DNA of 56,479 nt from Blautia sp. (GTDB taxonomy: Bacteria > Bacillota > Clostridia > Lachnospirales > Lachnospiraceae): NCBI GenBank assembly GCA_021772055.1, contig JAETNR010000028.1, positions 1 to 56,479 on the forward strand, read 5' to 3'. Under the pieces are notes generated by a model. That model had not been told where the DNA came from. It was given only the letters and a program-made list of their open reading frames with translations, and made no database searches. Below, piece after piece: positions 45,447-54,378 of this stretch. Numbering within the stretch: the first letter of the stretch is position 1; each line of letters begins with the position of its first letter. Position numbers and translations under genes: made by a program.

Positions 45447-46472
45447 TTAATTTTCCAGATCGCCGAAGCTTTCTGCAGTCACAATCTCGTTTACCTGTGT
45501 GCAGAGAGGCTCAAACGCTGCTTTTACAGTCACAAGATCCAGACCAAGGCCTTCACAGGTCTCCGTATTCACTGTTGCTGTGCCATTGTCAAAGGTCTTT
45601 ACAGGAGTCACCGCCGGGTCTGCATCGTTCATTAAAATATCTGCGATCATCTCAGCAGTTTCCACGCCAAGATTTGCATAATCAACACCATATCCCACAA
45701 ATGCTCCGTTTAATGCAAAGGAGTCAGCACCTGTATAGTGAGGAATTCCTGCCTCAACAAAAGTTTCGTAAATAGAAAGCTCCGCTGTCATGATGGTGTT
45801 GTCCGTAGGGGTAAACACAGCATCCACGCCATCTGCCACAAGAGCCTGTGCCGCAAGCTGCACTTCATCCGTGGTCGTTCCGGTGCGTTCTACATATTCT
45901 ATATTGTTTTCTTCCAGATACGCCTTTGCCGATTCAATGGCAGTTGTGGAGGAATCCTGTCCGATATCATACAGAAGTCCGATTTTTTCTGCTTCCGGAT
46001 TCTGTGCAAAGATCAGGCTCATGATGGATACCGTATCCAGATAATCCGAAGTTCCTGTAAGATTTGCTCCGGGAGCCTCGTTTGATTCCACAAGACCTGT
46101 TCCCACCGGGTCAGAAACTGCGGAGAATACAACCGGCGTATCGGTTCCTTCTGTCGCCGCCTGCATACGCATTGCAACGGGAGTGGCAACACCCACCATC
46201 AGATCCACACCGTCAGCCTGGAAATCCGTAATAATCTGATCCATTACGTTTGCATCTGCATTACAGTTGTCATAGGAAATTTCAAAGTTCACTCCCTTTT
46301 CTTCTCCAATCTCTTCCAGACGCTTCTGAATATTTTCTACAATCTGATTCAGGGATGCGTCATCCACATAGTTGCAGATTCCAACCTTAAAATCCTCAGC
46401 CATAACGGTACTTGCCATCATCATAGATGCGATCACTGCTGCTGTCCCACATGCCATAAGTTTTGTCTTCAT
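45447..46472 (-). CDS. trpX: Tryptophan ABC transporter, substrate-binding protein
   Basis: 341 residues from the ATG at 46472, which follows AAGGAGA; 12 further upstream codons lack a site. Signal region MKTKLMACGTAAVIASMMMASTVMA with type I cleavage likely after VMA. There is a Cys at residue 8, but the n-region is too short for a normal lipobox, so membrane anchoring is unclear. The ABC_sub_bind domain (FKVGICNYVDDASLNQIVENIQKRL, VVFSAVSDPVGTGLVES, GTSDYLDTVSIM, VFTPTDNTIMTAELSIYE) matches the TrpX/YqjA-type family. First gene of the T-box-controlled operon. Confidence 0.9.
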   Translation of the reverse strand: MKTKLMACGTAAVIASMMMASTVMAEDFKVGICNYVDDASLNQIVENIQKRLEEIGEEKGVNFEISYDNCNADANVMDQIITDFQADGVDLMVGVATPVAMRMQAATEGTDTPVVFSAVSDPVGTGLVESNEAPGANLTGTSDYLDTVSIMSLIFAQNPEAEKIGLLYDIGQDSSTTAIESAKAYLEENNIEYVERTGTTTDEVQLAAQALVADGVDAVFTPTDNTIMTAELSIYETFVEAGIPHYTGADSFALNGAFVGYGVDYANLGVETAEMIADILMNDADPAVTPVKTFDNGTATVNTETCEGLGLDLVTVKAAFEPLCTQVNEIVTAESFGDLEN

Positions 46473-46558
46473 AATTTTTTTCTCCTTTTCTCTCTGCAAA
46501 TTCTGCATTTTATTTCAAAGGATAACTGATGATTCGTTGGGTTGGACCAATATGATAC

Positions 46559-46865
46559 AAAAAAAACCGTCTCAGATCATCATCTGAGACGGTAATAATT
46601 TCTTATTATCGCGGTACCACTCAATTTGGCGTATCGCCCTCTTTCTCACGTACTATCATACGCTCCTGATTGATAACGGGTTCGGTTCCCGGCGTCTCCT
46701 ACTTCAGCTGTCACATCTAATATAAAATATAAGCAGTTGTTTCAGATTCACCCTCAAAAGTCCATTCAGCACTCCGCTCCATACTGCAATTCCACCGCCT
46801 GCAGCTCTCTGTGATCTCACATAAATGCTTACTTCTCTTTCTCATCGGTTTTATCCTTTATTGTT
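46559..46865 (-). promoter_or_regulatory. Tryptophan T-box riboswitch with terminator, controlling trpXYZ
   Basis: Reading leftward: AGUA of the specifier-loop S-turn, stem I with an AGCAUU/AGUGCU helix above the loop, specifier in GAA-UGG-AC (UGG = Trp, 46762-46764), the T-box GUGGUACCGCG (46610-46620), then a 12-bp terminator (46566-46577 with 46582-46593) and an eight-T run. Uncharged tRNA-Trp would favour the antiterminator and switch on trpXYZ. Confidence 0.93.
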
Positions 46866-46869
46866 GTAG

Positions 46870-46898
46870 AGTGTAACATCAAAACAGAGATTTGTCAA
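46870..46898 (-). promoter_or_regulatory. Promoter of the T-box/trpXYZ unit
   Basis: TTGACA (46893-46898), 17-nt spacer, TACACT (46870-46875), reading leftward. The -35 box begins only 9 nt past the stop codon of the UPF0210 gene. Confidence 0.85.
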
Positions 46899-46906
46899 CC
46901 CTTTTT

Positions 46907-48271
46907 TTAATTTTTAAAGCTGTGAATAGGCGCCGGGATCCTGCCGCCTCTCTCAACAAATGCCTCACAGGAAAACTGGTTGACAGGCATGATCGGAGCA
47001 TAGCCCAGAAGTCCGCCGAATTCCACAGTCTCCCCTACACCCTTTCCGATTACCGGGATCACACGCACAGCTGTTGTTTTCTGGTTGATCATGCCGATTG
47101 CTGCCTCATCTGCAATCAGACCGGCAATGGTAGATGCCTTGGTATCTCCCGGAATCGCAATCATGTCCAGTCCCACGGAACATACACAGGTCATGGCTTC
47201 CAGCTTTTCGATGGTCAGCGCTCCCACATTGACTGCATCGATCATTCCCTGATCCTCACTGACCGGGATAAAAGCACCGCTCAATCCGCCTACTGCCGTG
47301 GCTGCCATAACACCGCCTTTTTTCACCTGGTCGTTCAGAAGTGCAAGGGCTGCCGTAGTTCCCGGAGCACCTACCCGCTCCAGTCCGATCTCTTCCAGAA
47401 TCTCCGCAACGCTGTCTCCAATGGCAGGGGTAGGGGCAAGAGAAAGATCCACAATTCCAAAAGGAACGCCAAGGCGTTTGGATGCCTCCTGGGCAACAAG
47501 CTGTCCCACACGGGTTACTTTAAAAGCTGTACGCTTGATCATTTCACAAAGTGTCTCAAAATCTTTTCCTTTTACTTTCTGAAGGGCATTTTTTACCACG
47601 CCGGGGCCGCTTACCCCTACGTTTATAATGCAGTCTGCCTCTGTTACTCCGTGAAAAGCGCCTGCCATAAAGGGATTGTCATCCGGCGCATTGCAGAATA
47701 CCACCAACTTGGCACATCCAAGGGAATCCTGCTCTTTTGTTGCTTTTGCAGTTTCCAGGACGATCTCGCCCATAAGCTTTACCGCATCCATATCAATGCC
47801 TGTTTTTGTGGAGCCCACATTCACAGAGCTGCAGACACGCTCTGTGCACGCTAATGCCTGGGGAATGGATTGGATAAGAAGTTCTTCTGCAGGAGTCATT
47901 CCTTTGCTTACCAGTGCGCTATATCCCCCAAGGAAATTTACCCCCACTTCCTTGGCTGCACGATCCAGTGTTTTTGCAATGGATACGAAATCCTCAATAC
48001 TTTTGCATGCGGCTCCGCCGATCAGGGCGATCGGAGTCACGGAAATCCTTTTATTTACAATGGGAATTCCGTATTCCATAGAAATCTTATCCCCTGTGGA
48101 TACCAGATCTTTTGCCAGTGTGGTGATCTTATTGTAAATCTTTTGATTCATTGTTTCCAGGTCACTGTCAATGCAGTCCAGAAGACTGATGCCCATGGTA
48201 ATGGTGCGCACATCCAGATTTTCCTGCTCTATCATTTTATTCGTTTCATTTACTTCGAAAATATTGATCAT
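46907..48271 (-). CDS. UPF0210 / DUF711 (PFL-like) family protein
   Basis: 454 residues, the full family length. Typical sequence: [17 protein letters not shown] near the start, [70 protein letters not shown] and [19 protein letters not shown]. The fold is related to glycyl-radical (PFL/RNR) barrels but no glycyl-radical motif is evident; function is unknown. It is coupled, as in most Firmicutes, to a small ACT-domain gene 18 nt upstream. Confidence 0.92.
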   Translation of the reverse strand: MINIFEVNETNKMIEQENLDVRTITMGISLLDCIDSDLETMNQKIYNKITTLAKDLVSTGDKISMEYGIPIVNKRISVTPIALIGGAACKSIEDFVSIAKTLDRAAKEVGVNFLGGYSALVSKGMTPAEELLIQSIPQALACTERVCSSVNVGSTKTGIDMDAVKLMGEIVLETAKATKEQDSLGCAKLVVFCNAPDDNPFMAGAFHGVTEADCIINVGVSGPGVVKNALQKVKGKDFETLCEMIKRTAFKVTRVGQLVAQEASKRLGVPFGIVDLSLAPTPAIGDSVAEILEEIGLERVGAPGTTAALALLNDQVKKGGVMAATAVGGLSGAFIPVSEDQGMIDAVNVGALTIEKLEAMTCVCSVGLDMIAIPGDTKASTIAGLIADEAAIGMINQKTTAVRVIPVIGKGVGETVEFGGLLGYAPIMPVNQFSCEAFVERGGRIPAPIHSFKN

Positions 48272-48289
48272 AAGTCTCTCTCCCGGATT

Positions 48290-48562
48290 TTAGATTCTGT
48301 GCATTTTGTTAAAAATATCTTCATGCTGGCAGCGGATGATCACGCCGATTTCCTCACCAAGGGCGGAAAGCTCTTTGGATATGGTTCCTGTATCTTTGTC
48401 AGAGCCGCTTGTATCTGCAACCATCATCATATTGAAATATCCCTGCACGATGGTCTGGGAAATATCCAGGATATTTACTTTGTTCTCAGCAAGATATGTA
48501 CATACTTTTGCGATAATTCCTACGGTATCATTTCCTACTACTGTAATAATTGTTTTTTTCAT
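48290..48562 (-). CDS. ACT-domain protein (UPF0237)
   Basis: 90 residues comprising one ACT fold: KKTIITVVGNDTVGIIAKVCTYLAENKVNILDISQTIVQGYFNMMMVAD, resembling a single GcvR half. ACT domains bind amino acids; ligand unknown. Constant neighbour of UPF0210, suggesting a regulatory subunit for it. Confidence 0.92.
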   Translation of the reverse strand: MKKTIITVVGNDTVGIIAKVCTYLAENKVNILDISQTIVQGYFNMMMVADTSGSDKDTGTISKELSALGEEIGVIIRCQHEDIFNKMHRI

Positions 48563-48575
48563 AATTTTTTCCTCT

Positions 48576-49373
48576 CTAAATTGTAATCAGTTCTGATATG
48601 CAGTCCCTCCGGGCAACCTGGATCTTAAAATCCCGGGATCTGTAGGGATTGTCGCCAAGAGTTACTTCTGAGCAAACGGTCTCATACGCCAGCTCTTCAT
48701 AATTATTTTCCTGGCTTAAATGGCCAAGAAAAATTGCTTTCATGTTGTCATGAAGGAGACGGCATAAAAGCCTTCCCGCATTTTCATTGGAAAGATGCCC
48801 TCTATCCCCAAGGATTCTCTGTTTCAGATAATAGGGATATCTTCCCACCTGAAGCATTCGGATATCGTGGTTCGCTTCCAGAAGAACCGCATCCAGATTC
48901 TGAAGGTTCTCCACAATATATTCGTTATATTTCCCAAGGTCTGTGGCAATTCCCACAGATTGCTCCCCGCATGCAAACCGATATCCCACCGGCTGTGCTG
49001 CATCATGGGGAATGGTAAAGGGATTTACCGTAAGGTCTTTTAGCGTAAACGGCTCGTCCTCCCGGATTTCATGGAAAATCCCCTCCGGCATTTTTCCAAG
49101 GCCCCCGGCCCGCTCTATGGCATCTACGGTACCTCCTGTGGCGTAAACAGGAATCTGATACTTTCTCGCCATCACGCCAAGGCTTTTGATATGGTCAGAA
49201 TGCTCGTGGGTAATAAAAATCGCGTCAATATCTCTGCCCGTTAATTCCACATTATTCAGACCGGCTTCGATCTTTTTGCCGCTGATTCCCACATCCACCA
49301 GGACGTGCGTGTTCTCTGAGCCAACATAAATACAGTTTCCGCTGCTTCCGCTGGCTATACTACAAAATCTCAT
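48576..49373 (-). CDS. Metallo-beta-lactamase-fold hydrolase (YycJ/WalJ type)
   Basis: 265 residues. N-terminal FCSIASGSSGNCIYVGS and the metal motif THEHSDHIKS (HxHxDH), later HDAAQPVGYRF, EANHDIRML and LSNENAG with HLSQENN near the C-terminus. WalJ-like proteins are probable nucleases linked to DNA replication/repair and cell-wall control. It overlaps the end of coaE by 14 nt. Confidence 0.88.
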   Translation of the reverse strand: MRFCSIASGSSGNCIYVGSENTHVLVDVGISGKKIEAGLNNVELTGRDIDAIFITHEHSDHIKSLGVMARKYQIPVYATGGTVDAIERAGGLGKMPEGIFHEIREDEPFTLKDLTVNPFTIPHDAAQPVGYRFACGEQSVGIATDLGKYNEYIVENLQNLDAVLLEANHDIRMLQVGRYPYYLKQRILGDRGHLSNENAGRLLCRLLHDNMKAIFLGHLSQENNYEELAYETVCSEVTLGDNPYRSRDFKIQVARRDCISELITI

Positions 49374-49959
49374 TTCGCTTTACCCCTTTTTCGATTTGCT
49401 CGTAGGTCTTCTTAAGATCACCATTATTCTCAATCACATAATCCGCATGGGCACGGAAAAACTCCTCAGATGCCTGGTTACGGATGATGCTCTGTGCCTT
49501 CTCTCTGGTATAGCCCCGGCTTTCCATCAGCCTGGAAATGCGAATCTCCACATCTGTATGAATATACCAGGTCTCATCGCAAAATGCTTCATAATGATCT
49601 TCCAAAAGAAGGGCAGCTTCCACAACAGACAGCTTACGCCCGCTCTTTCGCTCTTCCTCAAGACGCCTGCAGATAAATTCTTTCACAGCAGGATGAATGA
49701 TCCCGTTTAAACGCGCAAGCATCTCCCCATTACAGAATACTACATCCGAAACTCGCTTCCGGTCAATGGTTTTATCACTTTTTATCACATCTTTTCCAAA
49801 TAACTCTATGATTTTATCATAACAGGCACCTCCCGGTTCCATCACAAGATGCCCGATTTTATCTGCCTCCAGAACACATGCATCCAGATTTGATGCCATA
49901 TATTCCAAAACTGTACTTTTTCCGGCTCCCACTCCGCCGGTTATTCCGATCGTTTTCAT
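49360..49959 (-). CDS. coaE: Dephospho-CoA kinase
   Basis: 199 residues. P-loop GITGGVGAGKSTVLEYM, DKIGHLVMEPG, RRLEEERKSG and the lid region SRLMESRGYTREKAQSIIRNQ. Catalyses the last step of CoA synthesis. Begins immediately after polA (adjacent stop/start). Confidence 0.96.
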   Translation of the reverse strand: MKTIGITGGVGAGKSTVLEYMASNLDACVLEADKIGHLVMEPGGACYDKIIELFGKDVIKSDKTIDRKRVSDVVFCNGEMLARLNGIIHPAVKEFICRRLEEERKSGRKLSVVEAALLLEDHYEAFCDETWYIHTDVEIRISRLMESRGYTREKAQSIIRNQASEEFFRAHADYVIENNGDLKKTYEQIEKGVKRNEIL

Positions 49960-52599
49960 TTATTTTGCCTCATACCAGCTGTCACCCTCGTGCATATCAA
50001 CCTCAAGCTCCACAGCCAGACGTGCAGCTCCTTTCATCTCTTCCTCCAGAATCCTGGAAACAGCAGCCAGCTCCTCTTTTTTTGTCTCGATCAGCAGTTC
50101 ATCATGTACCTGCAGTACCAGTCTGGACTGAAGTCCTTCCTGAATCATCCTTCCGTAAACCCGGTTCATGGCAATCTTGATAATATCCGCTGCCGTTCCC
50201 TGAATGGGCGAATTCATGGCTACCCGTTCCCCAAAGGAGCGCTGCATGAAATTGCTGGATTTCAGCTCCGGAACAGGGCGCCTCCTGCCAAACATGGTGG
50301 TCACATAGCCCTTTTCTTTTCCTTCCAGAACCAGCCCGTCTAAAAATCCCTTGATCTTGGGATACGTATCAAAATAGCTCTCAATATATTCTGCTGCTTC
50401 TTTTCTGGTAATGCTTAAGTCCTGGCTCAGCCCGAAGGAACTGATTCCGTATACGATTCCAAAATTCACAGCCTTTGCATTCCGTCTCTGAAGAGAAGTT
50501 ACCTCCTCAAAAGGCACATGGAATACCTGAGAAGCAGTCAGGCGGTGAATATCCTGCGCTTCCTTATAGGCCTGAACCAGCTTTTCATCTCCGGACATAT
50601 GGGCAAGCACGCGCAGCTCGATCTGGGAATAGTCCGCATCTACAAACACAAATCCATCTTCCGGCACAAATACTTTCCGGATGAGTCTCCCCAGTTCCAT
50701 ACGGACAGGAATATTCTGCAGATTCGGCTCCGTACTGCTGATTCTTCCGGTAGCCGTAATGGTCTGGTTAAAGGTGGAATGAATCCTTCCATCCTCTTCG
50801 ATCACATTCCCCAGGCCGTCCGCATAAGTGGATTTCAGCTTGGTAAGCTGGCGGTACTCCAGGATATCGTTCACGATCGGCTGTTCCGGTGCCAGCTTTT
50901 CCAGAATATCTGCAGCAGTGGAATATCCGGTTTTTGTTTTCTTTCCTCCCGGAATTCCCATTTTCTCAAAAAGAATCACTCCAAGCTGTTTCGGAGAATT
51001 AATATTAAACTCCTCTCCTGCCTGCTCATAGATCAGCTTCTCCAGCTCCAGGATCCTGACGTTAAGTTTTTCTCCGTAAGCCTTCAGTTCTTCTCCTTTT
51101 ACACGGATCCCCCATTTTTCCATAGAATCCAGAGTGAAGACCAGGGGAAGCTCAATCTCCTCATAAACACTCCACATATCGGTTTCCTGCAAAGCCTTTT
51201 TTACAGGAGCCATACAGCCAAGTGCCGTATAAGCCATATAACAGGCCAGGTTCGCAAGTCCTTCCATTCCCTCTTCCCATGCCTTTGCCAGGGTGGTTTT
51301 TCCAAGAAGGTTCTCTCTGGAAGGAAGAAGCACGCCTCCCATATATTCCTTCGCAATGTCGTCAAAGGTATACGCGGATTTCAAAGGATTCAGAAGATAA
51401 ACGCCAACCCCGGCGTCAAAAACCCTGGCTGGTTTCTGAATATCTACATGCTTAAGAAGCGCCTTAATATCCAGTGCACTGATCATGGTTTTTGCGGATA
51501 AAGCCTGAAGTTTTCCGCACAGGTATTCCCCTGTGATCAACCCCTCCACAGGAACGTAATAAACTTCCTTTTCCTCCAATGCAAGTCCAAGACCGTAAAC
51601 CTTATCTTTGTCCGCCATAAGGGCAGCGCCTGCCGCATCTTTGGATCCTGCTTTTTCAAAAAGAGCCTCTGCGCCGGAAAAATCACTGCAGGTAAAAAAC
51701 TCCTGCTCCATTGTTGATTCTGTAACAGTTTCCTTATGAAATCTTCCCAGGAGATTTTTAAACTCCAGCTGTTTACAAAGTTCATATGCCTCTTTTGTAT
51801 AAAGCTCCCCTATCTTTGCATCCTCATATGCATAGTCAATGGGACTTTCTGTATGAATGGTTGCAAGAGTTTTGCTTAAAGAAGCCATATCGTAGTGCAT
51901 ACGCAGAGACTCTTTTGCTTTATTAGGCTTCACTTCTTCCAGATGCGCGTAAGCGTTCTCAATGCTGCCGAATTCAACGATCATTTTCGTCGCTGTTTTC
52001 TCCCCAACCCCCGGAATACCGGGAATATTGTCTGAGCTGTCTCCCATAAGCGCCTTCAGCTCAATGATCTGCGGTGGGGTTATCTGATATTTTTCCAGCA
52101 CCTGGGCAGCATGATAATCCTCCACCACAGTCTTTCCCTTGGAGGTTCTGGGCAGGCGGATCATTACCTTTTCTGTTGCAAGCTGCAAAAGATCCCTGTC
52201 TCCGGACAGGATCGTTACATCCATCCCACGCTCCTCGCTTCTGCGGGCGATCGTTCCCAAAATATCATCTGCCTCATAGCCCTCCATGGAAACCATCTTT
52301 ACTCCCATAGCAGCCAGCATCTCTTTTATCAAAGGAACCTGTTCCAGAAGTTCCTCCGGCATGCCTTTGCGGGTACCTTTATAGGCATCATAAATTTTAT
52401 GCCGGAAGGTAGGCGCATGCAGGTCAAACGCCACGGTCAGATAGTCCGGCTTTTCCTCTTCCAGAATGCGAAACAGGATATTCAGAAATCCATACACAGC
52501 ACCTGTATGCTTTCCTTCCGAATTAGTCAGATCAGGAAGTCCGTAAAAAGCTCTGTTCAGTATGCTGTGTCCATCGATCAGTAATATTTTTTCGCTCAT
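49960..52599 (-). CDS. polA: DNA polymerase I
   Basis: 879 residues. 5'-3' exonuclease domain (about 1-290: LLIDGHSILNRAFYGLP, GDRDLLQLA, LMGDSSDNIPGIPGVGEKTA). The central 3'-5' exonuclease-like domain (300-480) lacks the DxE proofreading residues. The polymerase domain carries QIELRVLAHMSGDEKL (motif A), RRNAKAVNFGIVYGIS (motif B) and LQVHDELLIE (motif C). Likely repair and Okazaki processing without proofreading, as in B. subtilis. Upstream is the small zinc-finger gene, downstream coaE. Confidence 0.97.
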   Translation of the reverse strand: MSEKILLIDGHSILNRAFYGLPDLTNSEGKHTGAVYGFLNILFRILEEEKPDYLTVAFDLHAPTFRHKIYDAYKGTRKGMPEELLEQVPLIKEMLAAMGVKMVSMEGYEADDILGTIARRSEERGMDVTILSGDRDLLQLATEKVMIRLPRTSKGKTVVEDYHAAQVLEKYQITPPQIIELKALMGDSSDNIPGIPGVGEKTATKMIVEFGSIENAYAHLEEVKPNKAKESLRMHYDMASLSKTLATIHTESPIDYAYEDAKIGELYTKEAYELCKQLEFKNLLGRFHKETVTESTMEQEFFTCSDFSGAEALFEKAGSKDAAGAALMADKDKVYGLGLALEEKEVYYVPVEGLITGEYLCGKLQALSAKTMISALDIKALLKHVDIQKPARVFDAGVGVYLLNPLKSAYTFDDIAKEYMGGVLLPSRENLLGKTTLAKAWEEGMEGLANLACYMAYTALGCMAPVKKALQETDMWSVYEEIELPLVFTLDSMEKWGIRVKGEELKAYGEKLNVRILELEKLIYEQAGEEFNINSPKQLGVILFEKMGIPGGKKTKTGYSTAADILEKLAPEQPIVNDILEYRQLTKLKSTYADGLGNVIEEDGRIHSTFNQTITATGRISSTEPNLQNIPVRMELGRLIRKVFVPEDGFVFVDADYSQIELRVLAHMSGDEKLVQAYKEAQDIHRLTASQVFHVPFEEVTSLQRRNAKAVNFGIVYGISSFGLSQDLSITRKEAAEYIESYFDTYPKIKGFLDGLVLEGKEKGYVTTMFGRRRPVPELKSSNFMQRSFGERVAMNSPIQGTAADIIKIAMNRVYGRMIQEGLQSRLVLQVHDELLIETKKEELAAVSRILEEEMKGAARLAVELEVDMHEGDSWYEAK

Positions 52600-52625
52600 T
52601 TTTTCCTCCTAAATCCCGTATCTTT

Positions 52626-52979
52626 TTATAGGAACCGGCCCAGTTCCTGAATTACCAATGTCAGAAGTGCCATCAGCACTGCGATCAGGATCAAAAAAAG
52701 TACAGCCGTTAAAACATGCTCCAGCTTTTTCTTGCGGATGTATCTCCTGCTCTTTTTCAAATCCTGCTCCAGAAGATGCTGCAGGTCTAAAACAGCACTT
52801 TCCTCCTCTTCATTCAGCTGCAGGATAGCCTCATGCACAATAAAGTATGTTTCCAGTTCTTCGTAGCAGGAGCTGCAGGACTGCACGTGCTCCAGAAATT
52901 CTTCCAGTTCTTTGATTGACAGTGTATGGTTAATATATCTTGTTACCATTCCTTCTGCTGCACGGCAGTTCATATCCAT
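52626..52979 (-). CDS. Small zf-HC2-type membrane protein (anti-sigma-factor-like)
   Basis: 117 residues if started at the ATG at 52979, which has AAAGG 7 nt upstream. The longer frame begins with a GTG that would lie at or before the transcription start of the promoter at 53022-53050. A zinc-binding anti-sigma fold is suggested by MNCRAAEGMVTRYINHTL..LEEFLEHVQSCSSCYEEL (Cys, His, CxxC), followed by a charged linker and one C-terminal membrane helix (VLTAVLFLILIAVLMALLTLVI). No sigma factor gene is adjacent. It leads the polA operon. Confidence 0.75.
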   Translation of the reverse strand: MDMNCRAAEGMVTRYINHTLSIKELEEFLEHVQSCSSCYEELETYFIVHEAILQLNEEEESAVLDLQHLLEQDLKKSRRYIRKKKLEHVLTAVLFLILIAVLMALLTLVIQELGRFL

Positions 52980-53021
52980 CACCAGGCCTTTCTTTCCACA
53001 TAAAGCAATATCTTCCACATG

Positions 53022-53050
53022 ATTATAGCGGAATAAAGGACAAAATACAA
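53022..53050 (-). promoter_or_regulatory. Promoter of the zf-HC2/polA/coaE operon
   Basis: TTGTAT (53045-53050), 17-nt spacer, TATAAT (53022-53027), reading leftward. It decides against the GTG start at 53018, which would leave almost no leader. Confidence 0.75.
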
Positions 53051-53065
53051 GGGGCGTATTCCAGG

Positions 53066-54235
53066 CTATTTTTCCGTATATCGAACTGCTCCGTCAATAA
53101 TAACCGCTTTCAGCCTTGTATCGGAAACCATGGGATTGCCGTCTGCAATGACAAAGTCTGCATCCTTGCCGACTTCAATGGAGCCTACCCTGTCCGAAAC
53201 ACCGATATGCTTTGCCGCATGAATGGTGATCGCCTTTAATGCATCAAATTCCCTCATTCCGTCTTTTACTGCAAGTCCTGCACACAGCGGCAGATATTGC
53301 TGGGGGATTACCGGGGAATCGGTAATGATGGAAACCTGACAGCCCGCCTTTGCCAGAATTCCCGGTGTGGTAAAACTCTTATTCTTCAATTCGAACTTCG
53401 TGGCATGTCCAAGAGACGGACCGACTGCAACAGGAAATCCTTCCTTTGCCAGATCATCTGCGATCAGCGCACCCTCTGTACAATGTTCTATGGTAAGTCC
53501 TACATGATATTCTCTGGCGATCCGGATAGCGGTATAAATATCGTTTGCCTGATGGGCATGTGCTTTTAAAGGCATCTCTCCGTCGATTACCGGAAGCAGT
53601 GCTTCCAGCTTCGGATCATAAGCCGGCTGTTTCAGCACATCCTCTCCTGCTGCTTCCTTTTTCTTTTTATACTCTATGGTTTTTTCTAACATAATGCGAA
53701 GCTTGGATGCTGTGCTCATTCTGGAGTAATTATCCTTGTCCTTATAGCACCTCTTGGGATTCTCACCAAATGCACATTTCATTGCCGCCTTCTTTTTGAT
53801 CACCATATCATCGATCCGTTTTCCGGTTGTTTTATAGACTGCAAAGGTTCCTCCCAATACATTCGAACTTCCCGGCCCTGCCGCTACACAGGTGACTCCC
53901 CCTTCCATTGCCAGACGTATGCTTTCATCCTGCGGATTCAGGCCGTCAATGGCAGATAACTGCGGAGTCAGAGAATCCGTCATCTCGTTGTAATCTTCCC
54001 CTTCAAATCCCATTCCGTAGCCATCCAGCCCCAGATGGCAGTGTGCCTCTACAAATCCGGGATATACGTTAAGGCCTGCTGCATCCAGTATCTTAGCTCC
54101 GTTTATGCTCGCTCCTTCGATTACCGGAGCGATCTGCCTGATTATTCCTCCTTCTGCCAGGATATCTGCCACATATGGTTTTTCATGTACTGCATCATAA
54201 ATCATGCCCTGTTTGATCAATAGCATTCCGTCCAT
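53066..54235 (-). CDS. Amidohydrolase (imidazolonepropionase/dihydroorotase-like)
   Basis: 389 residues from the ATG at 54235 (AAAGGAGG upstream; the frame is open 21 codons further without a site). Metal-dependent hydrolase: N-terminal composite-domain strand, GLNVYPGFVEAHCHLGLDG with the HxH metal pair, a later KAHAHQANDI and IEHCTEGALIADDLA with further His ligands, TDSPVIPQQYL with the catalytic Asp, and the C-terminal GSIEVGKDADFVIADGNP. Substrate unknown; family members hydrolyse cyclic amides. Separate from ftsH by a terminator. Confidence 0.88.
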   Translation of the reverse strand: MDGMLLIKQGMIYDAVHEKPYVADILAEGGIIRQIAPVIEGASINGAKILDAAGLNVYPGFVEAHCHLGLDGYGMGFEGEDYNEMTDSLTPQLSAIDGLNPQDESIRLAMEGGVTCVAAGPGSSNVLGGTFAVYKTTGKRIDDMVIKKKAAMKCAFGENPKRCYKDKDNYSRMSTASKLRIMLEKTIEYKKKKEAAGEDVLKQPAYDPKLEALLPVIDGEMPLKAHAHQANDIYTAIRIAREYHVGLTIEHCTEGALIADDLAKEGFPVAVGPSLGHATKFELKNKSFTTPGILAKAGCQVSIITDSPVIPQQYLPLCAGLAVKDGMREFDALKAITIHAAKHIGVSDRVGSIEVGKDADFVIADGNPMVSDTRLKAVIIDGAVRYTEK

Positions 54236-54277
54236 TTTACGGACCTCCTTTGTATGTTTTTTAACCGTATCATCTGT

Positions 54278-54321
54278 AAAAAAGGTGGCCCGGGACAACT
54301 CATGTCTTTGGAACCACCTTT
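54278..54321 (-). terminator. Terminator between ftsH and the amidohydrolase gene
   Basis: AAAGGTGG/CCACCTTT arms (54281-54288 and 54314-54321), read leftward with a six-T run after the stem. Confidence 0.65.
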
Positions 54322-54378
54322 CGCTTTCTTATTGTATAAAATCTCCGCCTGAAAAGGCCGGGCCGCCGTTTCTGTATT

